From NCBI GenBank assembly GCA_900547505.1, contig URGY01000002.1:1-26758 (forward strand): a stretch of DNA of 26,758 nucleotides, in the 5' to 3' direction. Every line of letters starts with the position of its first letter. The first letter of the stretch is position 1. Below the pieces are notes generated by a model. That model searched no databases. It worked only from the letters and a program-made list of their open reading frames with translations, and was not told the DNA's origin. Source of the stretch: an uncultured Collinsella sp. (lineage in GTDB: Bacteria; Actinomycetota; Coriobacteriia; Coriobacteriales; Coriobacteriaceae). Both the position numbers and the translations under genes were made by a program. Positions 1 to 7,486 of this stretch are shown here, in pieces.

Positions 1-405
1 GTCGTGGGCGTCGACTTTGGCGGGCGCGAGGGGCTGTGTCTGGTGGGCGGCGCCGCTTCCGCGCTTGCCGCCACGGGCCTGGGACTCTTTGTGGGCACGC
101 TTCCCGTTAAGGGCGGCAAGGCGTCCAAGTCCGGCATCCTCACGGGCTTTGCCACCACGTGCGCCCTGTTCGCCGGCCTCTACGGCGAGCCGGCGATGGC
201 GCTTGCCGACGACGTCGCCCGCGCCTGCCCGGCCGAGTGCTGGCTCAACCCCGTCAAGCTCATCTGCGACATGTTCAACCGCCTGTATTTCTTTGAGGAC
301 CTGGGCCCCTTTGCCGTTCGCGCCGGTGCGCTGGTCCTTATGGCGCTGCTGTTCGTTGCCGCCGCCACGCTGATCTTTGGAAGGAGCCGCTATGAGCACC
401 TTTAA
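1..405 (+). CDS. ABC-2 type transporter permease, C-terminal part (5' end outside window)
   Basis: The frame is open from the first base, so this is the C-terminal 134 residues of a longer protein; the GTG at position 4 is not a credible start because no ribosome binding site or intergenic space precedes it. It shows three hydrophobic stretches (about residues 14-34, 46-62 and 105-127) and the ending typical of ABC-2 permeases: an NPVKLICDMFNRLYFF segment, a final membrane helix, then a basic RSRYEHL tail. Such permeases form the membrane half of ABC exporters for drugs, peptides or polysaccharides; the substrate cannot be told. It overlaps the next permease by 14 nt, so the two are translated together and probably form a heterodimer. 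The matching ATPase is presumably upstream, outside the window. Confidence 0.75.
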   Translation, partial: VVGVDFGGREGLCLVGGAASALAATGLGLFVGTLPVKGGKASKSGILTGFATTCALFAGLYGEPAMALADDVARACPAECWLNPVKLICDMFNRLYFFEDLGPFAVRAGALVLMALLFVAAATLIFGRSRYEHL

Positions 406-1597
406 GACCGCGCTTCGCATGGCGCTCGCGCACCCGCTCTATCTGCTCATCTACACGGTGTTCATTTCGCTGATGGGCGTGTTCATTGCTGCCTCGGTGA
501 GCTGGAACTCGTCGCAGCTCACCGAGTACAAGCCCTACGACGCCAACGTGATCGTGGTCGACCGCGACGACAGCGACCTTTCGCGTGCGCTTACCAAGCA
601 TCTGGGTTCGCGTTTTGAGCTGGTCACGGGCATCGGCGACGGTACGTACGATCTTGCGGACGCGCTCTCCAAGAGCAATAGTGCCAAGGGCAGCGCCGAC
701 TGCGTGTTCTTTATCCCGGAGGAGTTTGAGGACGACCTCGTTGCGGCTGCCCGCGCGGGGGAGGCCCTGCCCAAGCTCGACGTGACCTACGGTTCCGGCA
801 CCATGGCGGCGGCGCTTTCGTCTGCCGAGGCCTCGCGCTGGATCTCGCTCGCGGGCGCTGCGGCGGCGCTTGAGCCCGCTGCTTCTAACGGCGACGTTGC
901 CAAGGCTGCCGAACACGCGGCCACCGAGCGTGCCGAGGTCGAGATCGAGCAGGTCAAGGTCGACTCGACTGCCGCCGCCACGCTCGAGTCGTACTTCAAC
1001 TTTGGCGCGTACGCGATCATCTCGTCGGTCATCGTGTCGGTGGGACTGGTGTTCTCGGGCATGAACGAGCCCGAGCGTGTGCGCCGCATGGAGGCCGGCC
1101 CAATCTCCGAGCGCCAGCGCTCGCTTGCCGTGTTTGCGGCCGCCGCCGTGCTCACCGTCTGCATCTGGTTTGTGTCGAGCATGATGGGCGTCGTGGGCTT
1201 TGCCGGCGCGGTTGCCGAGGTCGGCGTGGGTCGTGTGTGCCTGGCGCTGGCGGCGACGTTTGCCCTGGCGTGCACGCCTCTGGCCGTTGGCTTTGCGCTG
1301 TCGAGCCTGGGTGCGCGCGAGGAGCTGCTTAACGGTGTGGGCAACCTGCTTGGCATGCTCATGACGTTTTTGGGCGGCGCTTGGATGCCGCTGTCGCTGA
1401 TGGGCTCGGCCGTGCAGACGGTGGCGCACTTTGTGCCGACGTATTGGGTGAACGACGCGATTGGCAAGGCGCTCGCTTCGGATCTGACGTCCACCGTGTT
1501 GGGCGACATCGCCTGCGACCTGGGCGTCACCGTGCTCTTCGCCGCCGCCATTGCCGCCGTAGGCCTGGCCCTCTCACGCGCCAAATCCCGCGCCTAG
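392..1597 (+). CDS. ABC-2 type transporter permease
   Basis: A protein of 401 residues with the ABC-2 permease layout: one N-terminal membrane helix (about residues 15-38), an extracytoplasmic domain of roughly 160 residues rich in Ala and acidic residues, then a cluster of five or so helices from about residue 205 to the C-terminus. The segment LGGAWMPLSLMGSAVQTVAH followed by FVPTYWVNDAI is characteristic of the family. The start is ATG 392, with GGAAGGA at 379-385 as ribosome binding site; an upstream in-frame TTG at 377 overlaps that site and is rejected. The gene overlaps the preceding permease by 14 nt, which implies coupled translation and a two-permease exporter. Substrate unknown. 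Confidence 0.8.
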   Translation: MSTFKTALRMALAHPLYLLIYTVFISLMGVFIAASVSWNSSQLTEYKPYDANVIVVDRDDSDLSRALTKHLGSRFELVTGIGDGTYDLADALSKSNSAKGSADCVFFIPEEFEDDLVAAARAGEALPKLDVTYGSGTMAAALSSAEASRWISLAGAAAALEPAASNGDVAKAAEHAATERAEVEIEQVKVDSTAAATLESYFNFGAYAIISSVIVSVGLVFSGMNEPERVRRMEAGPISERQRSLAVFAAAAVLTVCIWFVSSMMGVVGFAGAVAEVGVGRVCLALAATFALACTPLAVGFALSSLGAREELLNGVGNLLGMLMTFLGGAWMPLSLMGSAVQTVAHFVPTYWVNDAIGKALASDLTSTVLGDIACDLGVTVLFAAAIAAVGLALSRAKSRA

Positions 1598-1643
1598 TCT
1601 GAAATAAAATCCAAGCCTCGCTCCAAAATAGTTCGCCAAGGTT

Positions 1644-1667
1644 TACTATTACGCTCATAAAGTAGTA
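1644..1667. promoter_or_regulatory. Inverted repeat upstream of the MacB-type operon
   Basis: TACTA at 1644-1648 and TAGTA at 1663-1667 form an inverted repeat with a 14-nt AT-rich spacer, in the only AT-rich stretch between the permease and the ATPase gene. A weak promoter can be drawn here (TTTACT at 1642-1647, 17 nt, GTATGA at 1665-1670), so the repeat could be an operator. The arms are short and chance cannot be excluded. Confidence 0.25.
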
Positions 1668-1690
1668 TGAGGCTAACAATGGGGGATACC

Positions 1691-2404
1691 ATGGCAACGC
1701 AGGAAGCCTACGTCCAGGTTAAGGATCTCAAAAAGCACTACGGCGACGGTGATGCGCGCCTGACGGTGCTCGACGGCATCGATACGTCCATCAACCGCGG
1801 AGAGATCTGCGTCATGCTGGGACCTTCGGGTTCGGGCAAGTCGACGTTTCTTAACCTGATCGGCGGCCTGGAGGATGCCGACGGCGGCTCCATCATGGTG
1901 GACGGCTGCGACCTCACGGTGCTCAAGCCTACCGACCTGGGCGAGTATCGCCGCCGTGAGCTGGGCTTTGTCTTTCAGTTCTACAACCTGGTGCCCGACC
2001 TCACCATCAAGGAAAACATCGAGGTCACGGCACACCTGTCCAAAAAGCCGCTCAACATTGACGGCCTGCTACGCTCGCTGGGCCTCTACGAGCACCGCAA
2101 CAAGTTCCCGCGCCAGGTTTCGGGCGGCCAGCAGCAGCGCTGCGCCATCGGCCGTGCGCTCGTCAAAAACCCGGGCCTGCTGCTGTGCGACGAGCCCACC
2201 GGTGCGCTCGACTATAAGACGTCCAAGGAAATTCTGCAGCTCATGGAGGATGTCAACCGCACCTACGGCTGCACCATCATCATTGTCACCCACAACGCCG
2301 CCATCGCGCGCATGGCCAATCGCGTGCTGCGCCTGCGCGACGGGCGCATCGTCGAGGATGAGCTCAACGAGTCGCCCGTCGCGGCCGCCGAGCTCGATTG
2401 GTAG
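1691..2404 (+). CDS. ABC transporter ATP-binding protein, MacB/LolD type
   Basis: A 237-residue ATPase subunit that powers the FtsX-like permease encoded just downstream. All motifs are visible: Walker [10 protein letters not shown] (44-52), Q-loop Q96 in [13 protein letters not shown], signature VSGGQQQR (143-150), Walker B LLLCDEP (163-169) and the H-loop His 201. The [14 protein letters not shown] stretch is typical of the MacB/LolD subfamily, which works as mechanotransmission or lipoprotein/antimicrobial-peptide exporters rather than classic channels. ATG 1691 is preferred because GGGGG at 1681-1685 lies 5 nt upstream and family members begin close to the first beta strand (AYVQVKDL); ATG 1667 and 1679 are in-frame alternatives. 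The permease start lies 8 nt after the stop, so the two form an operon. Confidence 0.93.
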   Translation: MATQEAYVQVKDLKKHYGDGDARLTVLDGIDTSINRGEICVMLGPSGSGKSTFLNLIGGLEDADGGSIMVDGCDLTVLKPTDLGEYRRRELGFVFQFYNLVPDLTIKENIEVTAHLSKKPLNIDGLLRSLGLYEHRNKFPRQVSGGQQQRCAIGRALVKNPGLLLCDEPTGALDYKTSKEILQLMEDVNRTYGCTIIIVTHNAAIARMANRVLRLRDGRIVEDELNESPVAAAELDW

Positions 2405-2412
2405 GCGGCGCC

Positions 2413-5079
2413 ATGACACCTCTCGCAAAACGTCTCCCGCGCGAGCTGCGCCGCAATATCGGCAAGTACCTGGGCATCTTTTTGCTTATGTGCGGAAGCA
2501 TCGCTCTCACCTCGGGCTTTTTGCTCGCAGCGCATTCCATCGGCTGCCTTATCGACGACATGCGCGATGCGTACACGATTGAGGACGGCCGCGTGACCAC
2601 CTCCTTCGAGGCCACCAAAGACCAGCTCAAGGCGGCCGAGGACGCGGCCGACGACGTCGGCGGCGTCACGCTCTACAAGAATTTTTCCATCGACGCCATC
2701 ATCAAAAAGACCGCCGGCGACGACGGCACCAAGCGCACGCTGCGCACCTATGCGCACCGCACCAAAGTCGATATCGCGTCCTATTGTGAGGGCAAGGAGC
2801 CCAAGACGGACGATGAGGTGGCAATCGACCGTGTCTTCGCTACCAACAACGACCTCGCCGTGGGCGATAAAGTCGAGCTCGAGGGCCGAGCCTACACCAT
2901 TTGCGGCATCATGACCCAGCCCGATAGCCAGGCGCTGTTCCTCAACAATTCGGACTTTACGGTGAACACCATCACCTATGGCGTGGCCGAGGTCACCGAC
3001 GCCGGCTTTGCCGCGCTTGAGGACGCCGGCGGCGCACCCGCCTACACCTACTCCTTCACCTTTGCCGATCGCGATCTCTCCACCGCAGACCGCATCGATG
3101 TCGAGCAAGATATGGTCGAGGCGCTCACCGATGCCGATGCGCGCGTGGACGATCTGATCGATGTCGATTCCAATCAGGGCATTGGCTATGCGCGCGACGA
3201 CGTGGACGGGGACTCCATGATGTGGATGACGCTGCTCGACATTATCATCGTGATCATGGCGTTTGTCTTTGTGGTCCTTACCGACGCCACCATCGAGGAG
3301 GAGAGCGCCATCATTGGCACACTGCTCGCCAGCGGCTATCGTCGTCGCGAGATCGTGCTGCACTACCTGGCACTTCCCGCCATCGTGGGCGTGGTCGCGG
3401 CGCTTTTGGGCACTGCGCTCGGCGTTGTGTTCTTTACCGAGCCCATGCGCAGCCTCTATTACGGTTCGTACAGCCTGCCGCCCTTCCAGGTGTACTGGAG
3501 CTGGGAGATCTTTGTGAAGTGCGCCGTGGTTCCCGCCGCCGCGCTCATCCTCATCACGCTGGTGGGCCTGCTTCGCAAGATGGACAAGACGCCGCTGCAG
3601 TTTCTTCGCCACGAGGCGAGCGGCAAATCGGGCACCAAGCGCGGCTTGCAGCTGCCGGAGCGCATGGGCTTTGTCTCGCGCTTCCGCCTGCGTATCTTCC
3701 TGCGCAATCTGGGCAACTTCGCCACGCTCTTCGTGGGCATCGCGTTTGCCTCACTGCTGCTGCTCTTTGGCCTGGCAATTCTGCCCACGATGACGCACTA
3801 CGCCGATAACCTTGAGACAAGCCTGGTCGCCGAGCACCAGTACACGCTCAAGGCGCCGCTGGAGCTCGAGGGTACTGCCGAGGAGCGCGAGCAGTGGTCG
3901 GCACTCGAGCGCTTGCAGTCGGTTGACGGCGCGCTGCTTTCCGCCGCTCAGGATGCCGATGACGAGCTTGACGACGCGGCCGATGCGGCGCAGGCGGCAG
4001 CCGATGCCGCGACCGCATCTCCGTCTGCCGAGAGCCTGACTGCGGCGCAGGATGCGCTTGCCAAGGTCCAGGACAAGAAGGATGCGCTTTATGCGCGCCT
4101 CGATGACCTTGCCGATGCCCTCGGCTGCGACCGCGACGAGGCTATCGACCTGATCGACAAGGCCTCTAAGATCGACACTGACAACGACGACATTCACCCG
4201 GTTAACACGACCGATAACGGCGTGGGCGCAATCGCGCAGGCCGAGAAATATGCCGTTTACCAGCTGCAATACGGCCGCGGCGATGGTAATGGCGAAGAGA
4301 CGATTTCCGTCTACGGCATCTCGCCCGATTCGCGCTATTGGAAAGACCTCAACGTCGGCGATGAGCGCGTCGTCTTTGGTAGCGGCCTGCTCGATAAGTT
4401 TGGCTGGAGCGAGGGCCAGAAGGTCACACTCAGCGACAAGTACGAGGACGAGCATTATTCCCTTGAGTGCGCGGGCAAGGATTGTGCCTGGGGTTCCAAG
4501 TCGGACATGAATATCTATATGAGTATCGACGACTTTAACGAGCTGTTCGGCAACGACGCCGCCTACTTTAACGGCTATGTGAGCGACGAGAAGCTCGACC
4601 TCGATGCTCGCTACTTTGCCGGCGACACCACGCCCGATGACATGCGTGCCGTGGGCGACCAGTTCATCGGCATGATGAGCAAAATGATCGGCATGATGGT
4701 TGGGCTCGCGGTGTTCATCTTCTTGCTATTTATGTACCTGCTGACCAAGGCTGTCATCGACCATAGCGCCCGTTCGATCAGCTACATGAAAGTCTTTGGC
4801 TATCGCGATGGCGAGATCTCGCATCTGTACATCCGCTCGATCACGCTGTGCGTGGTGGCGTCGCTCGTGCTGAGCCTGCCGGTCATAATTGGTTCGCTCA
4901 CGGCCATCTTCCGCTCGATGTTGCTCGCCTACAACGGCAATATCGAGATCTACGTGCCCGCTTGGTCCATGGCGGCGTGCGCTGGAATCGGCTTTGCGAC
5001 CTACCTGGTCGTGGCACTGCTGCACACGCGCTCCATCAAGCGCGTGAGCCTCTCCGAGGCGCTGAAGGTCCAGGAATAG
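2413..5079 (+). CDS. Large FtsX-like ABC transporter permease
   Basis: An 888-residue membrane subunit partnered with the preceding ATPase. Layout: N-terminal helix (about 18-41), extracytoplasmic domain (about 42-265), three helices (about 270-390), a fifth helix (about 430-460) that opens the second half, a second large extracytoplasmic domain, and a final three-helix FtsX core (about 750-870). This duplicated FtsX arrangement, about 800-900 residues long, is usual in Gram-positive exporters of the bacitracin/antimicrobial-peptide type. Residues about 505-585 are very rich in Ala and Asp and look like a charged helical hairpin standing off the membrane. The start is ATG 2413; the longer in-frame TTG start at 2398 would overlap the ATPase stop. 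Substrate not deducible; no regulator or two-component system lies next to it. Confidence 0.88.
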   Translation: MTPLAKRLPRELRRNIGKYLGIFLLMCGSIALTSGFLLAAHSIGCLIDDMRDAYTIEDGRVTTSFEATKDQLKAAEDAADDVGGVTLYKNFSIDAIIKKTAGDDGTKRTLRTYAHRTKVDIASYCEGKEPKTDDEVAIDRVFATNNDLAVGDKVELEGRAYTICGIMTQPDSQALFLNNSDFTVNTITYGVAEVTDAGFAALEDAGGAPAYTYSFTFADRDLSTADRIDVEQDMVEALTDADARVDDLIDVDSNQGIGYARDDVDGDSMMWMTLLDIIIVIMAFVFVVLTDATIEEESAIIGTLLASGYRRREIVLHYLALPAIVGVVAALLGTALGVVFFTEPMRSLYYGSYSLPPFQVYWSWEIFVKCAVVPAAALILITLVGLLRKMDKTPLQFLRHEASGKSGTKRGLQLPERMGFVSRFRLRIFLRNLGNFATLFVGIAFASLLLLFGLAILPTMTHYADNLETSLVAEHQYTLKAPLELEGTAEEREQWSALERLQSVDGALLSAAQDADDELDDAADAAQAAADAATASPSAESLTAAQDALAKVQDKKDALYARLDDLADALGCDRDEAIDLIDKASKIDTDNDDIHPVNTTDNGVGAIAQAEKYAVYQLQYGRGDGNGEETISVYGISPDSRYWKDLNVGDERVVFGSGLLDKFGWSEGQKVTLSDKYEDEHYSLECAGKDCAWGSKSDMNIYMSIDDFNELFGNDAAYFNGYVSDEKLDLDARYFAGDTTPDDMRAVGDQFIGMMSKMIGMMVGLAVFIFLLFMYLLTKAVIDHSARSISYMKVFGYRDGEISHLYIRSITLCVVASLVLSLPVIIGSLTAIFRSMLLAYNGNIEIYVPAWSMAACAGIGFATYLVVALLHTRSIKRVSLSEALKVQE

Positions 5080-5092
5080 AGAACCGCCCGCA

Positions 5093-5134
5093 CGCGGGGG
5101 CACGAACCGAAGGAAGGGTGCCCCCGCGTTATTT
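5093..5134 (+). terminator. Rho-independent terminator after the FtsX-like permease
   Basis: A perfect 11-bp GC-rich stem (CGCGGGGGCAC at 5093-5103 with GTGCCCCCGCG at 5118-5128) with a 14-nt loop, followed by the short T-rich run TTATTT. It begins 13 nt after the permease stop. The T tract is imperfect, so termination may be incomplete. Confidence 0.7.
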
Positions 5135-5159
5135 GCCCGCCAGGCCCGACGTGGGCAAA
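5132..5159. repeat. Short inverted repeat before the methyltransferase gene
   Basis: TTTGCCC (5132-5138) and GGGCAAA (5153-5159) form a 7-bp stem around a 14-nt spacer, immediately after the terminator and about 40 nt before the methyltransferase start. It could be an operator or a second hairpin of the terminator; nothing in the sequence decides between these. Confidence 0.35.
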
Positions 5160-5198
5160 CGCGCGCAACGTCAGACTTCCCCGAACAGAAGGAGACCC

Positions 5199-5843
5199 AT
5201 GGCAAGATCGGCAGAGGGGCTCAAGCAGCTCTCCATCAAGGAGTTCACCGAGGCGGCAAAGGTCTACGAATCCGGCCATGCCGGCATTTACGAGATGTGC
5301 AAGGACGACTATCCGCAAATGCTCGAGGAGCTTGAGCTCGAACCGTTCGAGGACGCGCTCGACGTGGGCTGTGGAACCGGAGCCGTCCTAGAACTGCTCC
5401 ACGCCCGGTACCCCAGCAAGCACTTGACTGGACTCGACCTCACACCCGGGATGATCGACGTCGCCCGGGCAAAGCAGCTCGATAACGTCAGCTTTGTCGT
5501 CGGAGACGCGGAGGCACTGCCCTTCGAGCCCCGGAGCTTCGACGCCGTGCTCTGCTCCAACAGCTTCCACCACTACCCGCATCCGGAGAGGTTTTTCGCC
5601 GAGGTAGCACGCGTCCTTCGGCCCGGCGGGCGACTGGTCCTTCGCGACTACACCTCGAACGATGTCGCGGTCTGGCTCATGAACAACATCGAGCTACCGC
5701 TGGCACGCCTCTTGGGCCATGGCGACGTGCGCATCCTCAAGCTGTCCGAGCTACGCGCGCTCGTCGAGGAATCCGGGCTCACCCCGCTCAAGCTCGAGGC
5801 ACAGAAGGGATTCCGCGCGCATCTGGTCGCGCGAAAGGGCTAG
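5199..5843 (+). CDS. Class I SAM-dependent methyltransferase (UbiE-like)
   Basis: A 214-residue cytosolic methyltransferase using S-adenosylmethionine. Motif I is DVGCGTG (55-61), the acidic residue after beta 2 is D80 (TGLDLTPGMI), motif II/III is GDAEALPF (102-109) followed by FDAVLCSNSFHHYPHPERF, and RPGGRLVLRD (141-150) is the usual motif after helix D. This is the Methyltransf_11/UbiE group, which acts on quinones, lipids or small molecules; the substrate cannot be assigned. The start is ATG 5199 with AAGGAGA at 5189-5195 as ribosome binding site; the open frame continues upstream into the permease gene but without a start signal. It stands alone between a terminator and a repeat-filled spacer. 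Its codons (many TCC/CTC/CCG) look slightly different from the neighbours, but transfer cannot be claimed. Confidence 0.88.
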   Translation: MARSAEGLKQLSIKEFTEAAKVYESGHAGIYEMCKDDYPQMLEELELEPFEDALDVGCGTGAVLELLHARYPSKHLTGLDLTPGMIDVARAKQLDNVSFVVGDAEALPFEPRSFDAVLCSNSFHHYPHPERFFAEVARVLRPGGRLVLRDYTSNDVAVWLMNNIELPLARLLGHGDVRILKLSELRALVEESGLTPLKLEAQKGFRAHLVARKG

Positions 5844-5866
5844 CGGTCCGCGCCAGGACGCTCCGT

Positions 5867-5965
5867 CACGCCAGGGCACGCCGCCAACGCCGCCACACCA
5901 GGGCACGCCATCAAACCAGATTGTGGCCACGCCAGAACGCGCCGCCAGACCAAGGCGCGCCGCCA
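5867..5965 (+). repeat. Four imperfect copies of a 20-bp direct repeat
   Basis: Within the 305-bp spacer 5844-6148, units similar to CACGCCAGGGCACGCCGCCA occur at 5867-5886, 5894-5910 (shortened), 5928-5947 and 5946-5965. They share the CCAGGGCACGCC / CCAAGGCGCGCC core and are separated by irregular gaps. The region is poor in T on this strand. An 89-codon frame crosses it, but it begins inside the methyltransferase gene and has no family features, so I treat the stretch as non-coding. Confidence 0.5.
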
Positions 5966-6004
5966 CAAACGTGACGGCGCGTCCCTAGCTGCCAGGCGGC
6001 GAGG

Positions 6005-6033
6005 CACTCATTTAAGTCCGTCCCCAATGAGTG
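6005..6033. repeat. REP-like hairpin, copy 1
   Basis: Arms CACTCATT (6005-6012) and AATGAGTG (6026-6033) enclose the 13-nt loop TAAGTCCGTCCCC. A second copy with a nearly identical loop but different arms starts 4 nt later, and a third lies at 14423-14460. Constant loop with compensating arms suggests a dispersed palindromic repeat family, not an operator. Confidence 0.7.
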
Positions 6034-6037
6034 TTTC

Positions 6038-6064
6038 AGTCATTTAAGTCTGTCCCCAATGACT
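6038..6064. repeat. REP-like hairpin, copy 2
   Basis: Arms AGTCATT (6038-6044) and AATGACT (6058-6064) enclose the loop TAAGTCTGTCCCC, one base different from copy 1. The outer arm bases differ from copy 1 on both sides (CT/AG in copy 1, GT/AC here), which keeps pairing intact. The tandem pair ends 12 nt before the possible -35 of the DUF362 gene. Confidence 0.7.
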
Positions 6065-6075
6065 AGGTGCCGTAC

Positions 6076-6106
6076 TTGACTTTAACTCTGCTTTAACTGG
6101 TACCAT
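6076..6106 (+). promoter_or_regulatory. Possible promoter of the DUF362 gene
   Basis: TTGACT at 6076-6081 is a good -35 box. The best -10 is TACCAT at 6101-6106 with a long 19-nt spacer. The stretch 6076-6148 is clearly more AT-rich than its surroundings, as expected of a promoter and leader. Confidence 0.35.
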
Positions 6107-6148
6107 CCTCTATGTCTGTAACGCCATATAGACCGAGGGGATATATCT

Positions 6149-7354
6149 ATGACCGCAACCGCACCCGCAGCACCCGCCAAGGTGTACTTCACCAACTTGC
6201 GCACGCATGCCCGCGAGAGCCAGCTCGACAAACTCAAGCGCCTCATCCGTCGCGCCGGTATCGAGCAGATCGACTTTGAGAACAAGTTCGTCGCCATCAA
6301 GATTCACTTTGGCGAGCTGGGCAATCTGAGCTTTTTGCGCCCTAACTACGCCCGCGCCGTCGCGGATGTCGTGAAGGAGCTGGGCGGCAAGCCCTTCCTC
6401 ACCGACTGCAATACGCTCTATGTGGGTAGCCGCAAAAACGCGCTCGAGCACATCGACACCGCCTACCAGAACGGCTTTACCCCGTATGCCACGGGTTGCC
6501 AGATCATCATCGCCGACGGCCTCAAGGGCACCGACGAGGCACTCGTCCCGGTCGAGGGCGGCGAGTACGTGCACGAGGCCAAGATCGGTCAGGCGCTCAT
6601 GGATGCCGATATCGTGATCAGCCTCACCCACTTTAAGGGCCATGAGCAGGCCGGCTTTGGCGGCGCCATGAAGAACCTGGGTATGGGTGGCGGCAGCCGC
6701 GCCGGCAAGATGGAGCAGCATGCCGCCGGCAAGCCGAACGTCGCGACCGAGCACTGCGTTGGCTGCCATGCCTGCGAAAAGATCTGCGCGCACGACGCTG
6801 TCTCGTTCAACGACACCCGCGAGCGCGAGCTTGCCAGCGGCGCTACTCGCACGGTGCACGTGGCCACCATCGACCACGATCGCTGCGTGGGCTGCGGACG
6901 CTGCATTGCGGCATGCAACCAGGACTGCATCAAGCCCGGCTATGACGCCGCGGCCGACGTGCTCAACTGCAAGATCGCCGAGTATACAAAGGCCGTTGTC
7001 GACGGCCGTCCGAGCTTCCACATCTCGCTTGCCATGGACATCAGTCCCAACTGCGACTGCCATCCCGAAAACGATACGCCTATCGTCAACGACATCGGCA
7101 TGTTCGCGAGCTTCGACCCGGTCGCCATCGACCAGGCCTGCGCCGATGCCGTCATGGCATCCGAGCCGCTGCCCAACACCGAGCTCACCGACAGCGCGGC
7201 CAAGATGGAGCATAACCACGAGCATCTGGAGGGCGAGCAGGCCAAGGATCCCTTCTGCATCACGCATCCCGACACCGACTGGCGCGCGTGCATCGCGCAT
7301 GCCGAGAAGATCGGCCTGGGCACGAGCAAGTACGAGCTTATCGAGGTCAAGTAA
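6149..7354 (+). CDS. DUF362 family iron-sulfur protein with two 4Fe-4S clusters
   Basis: A 401-residue cytosolic protein. The N-terminal and C-terminal parts form the DUF362 domain, recognisable from VISLTHFKGHEQAGFGGAMK (157-176) and from NCDCHPEND (301-309), PIVNDIGMFASFDPVAIDQA (311-330). Inserted between them is a bacterial ferredoxin unit: CVGCHACEKIC (C203, C206, C209, C213) and CVGCGRCIAAC (C246, C249, C252, C256). These would hold two 4Fe-4S clusters. The family is common in anaerobes; its physiological reaction is not established, so only an electron-transfer or redox role can be suggested. ATG 6149 is preceded by GAGGGGAT at 6134-6141. The gene is a single transcription unit, bounded by the repeat hairpins upstream and a strong terminator downstream. 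Confidence 0.9.
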   Translation: MTATAPAAPAKVYFTNLRTHARESQLDKLKRLIRRAGIEQIDFENKFVAIKIHFGELGNLSFLRPNYARAVADVVKELGGKPFLTDCNTLYVGSRKNALEHIDTAYQNGFTPYATGCQIIIADGLKGTDEALVPVEGGEYVHEAKIGQALMDADIVISLTHFKGHEQAGFGGAMKNLGMGGGSRAGKMEQHAAGKPNVATEHCVGCHACEKICAHDAVSFNDTRERELASGATRTVHVATIDHDRCVGCGRCIAACNQDCIKPGYDAAADVLNCKIAEYTKAVVDGRPSFHISLAMDISPNCDCHPENDTPIVNDIGMFASFDPVAIDQACADAVMASEPLPNTELTDSAAKMEHNHEHLEGEQAKDPFCITHPDTDWRACIAHAEKIGLGTSKYELIEVK

Positions 7355-7401
7355 CACCTGTCTATTGGACATATCAAGCGCTTTTGTAGCGCAACGTTAG
7401 C

Positions 7402-7441
7402 AAAAGCCGCCCGTGAGCACAGTGCCCACGGGCGGCTTTTT
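7402..7441. terminator. Bidirectional rho-independent terminator
   Basis: AAAAGCCGCCCGTG (7402-7415) pairs with CACGGGCGGCTTTT (7428-7441 region), giving a GC stem flanked by A and T runs on both sides. It lies between the convergent DUF362 gene (plus strand) and alpha/beta hydrolase gene (minus strand) and can stop transcription from both. Confidence 0.9.
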
Positions 7442-7486
7442 GGAAGTGCTAGGGGGTCAGATAGACCAGTAAACCGTACTATTTGC

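Noticed and set aside
2263-3612. 449-codon open frame on the minus strand
   Set aside because: Antisense to clear ABC ATPase and FtsX-like genes, with no recognisable domain; a shadow of high GC.
5719-5988. 89-codon frame across the repeat region
   Set aside because: Starts inside the methyltransferase gene in another frame and consists of Ala/Arg/Pro/Thr repeats that follow from the DNA repeats.
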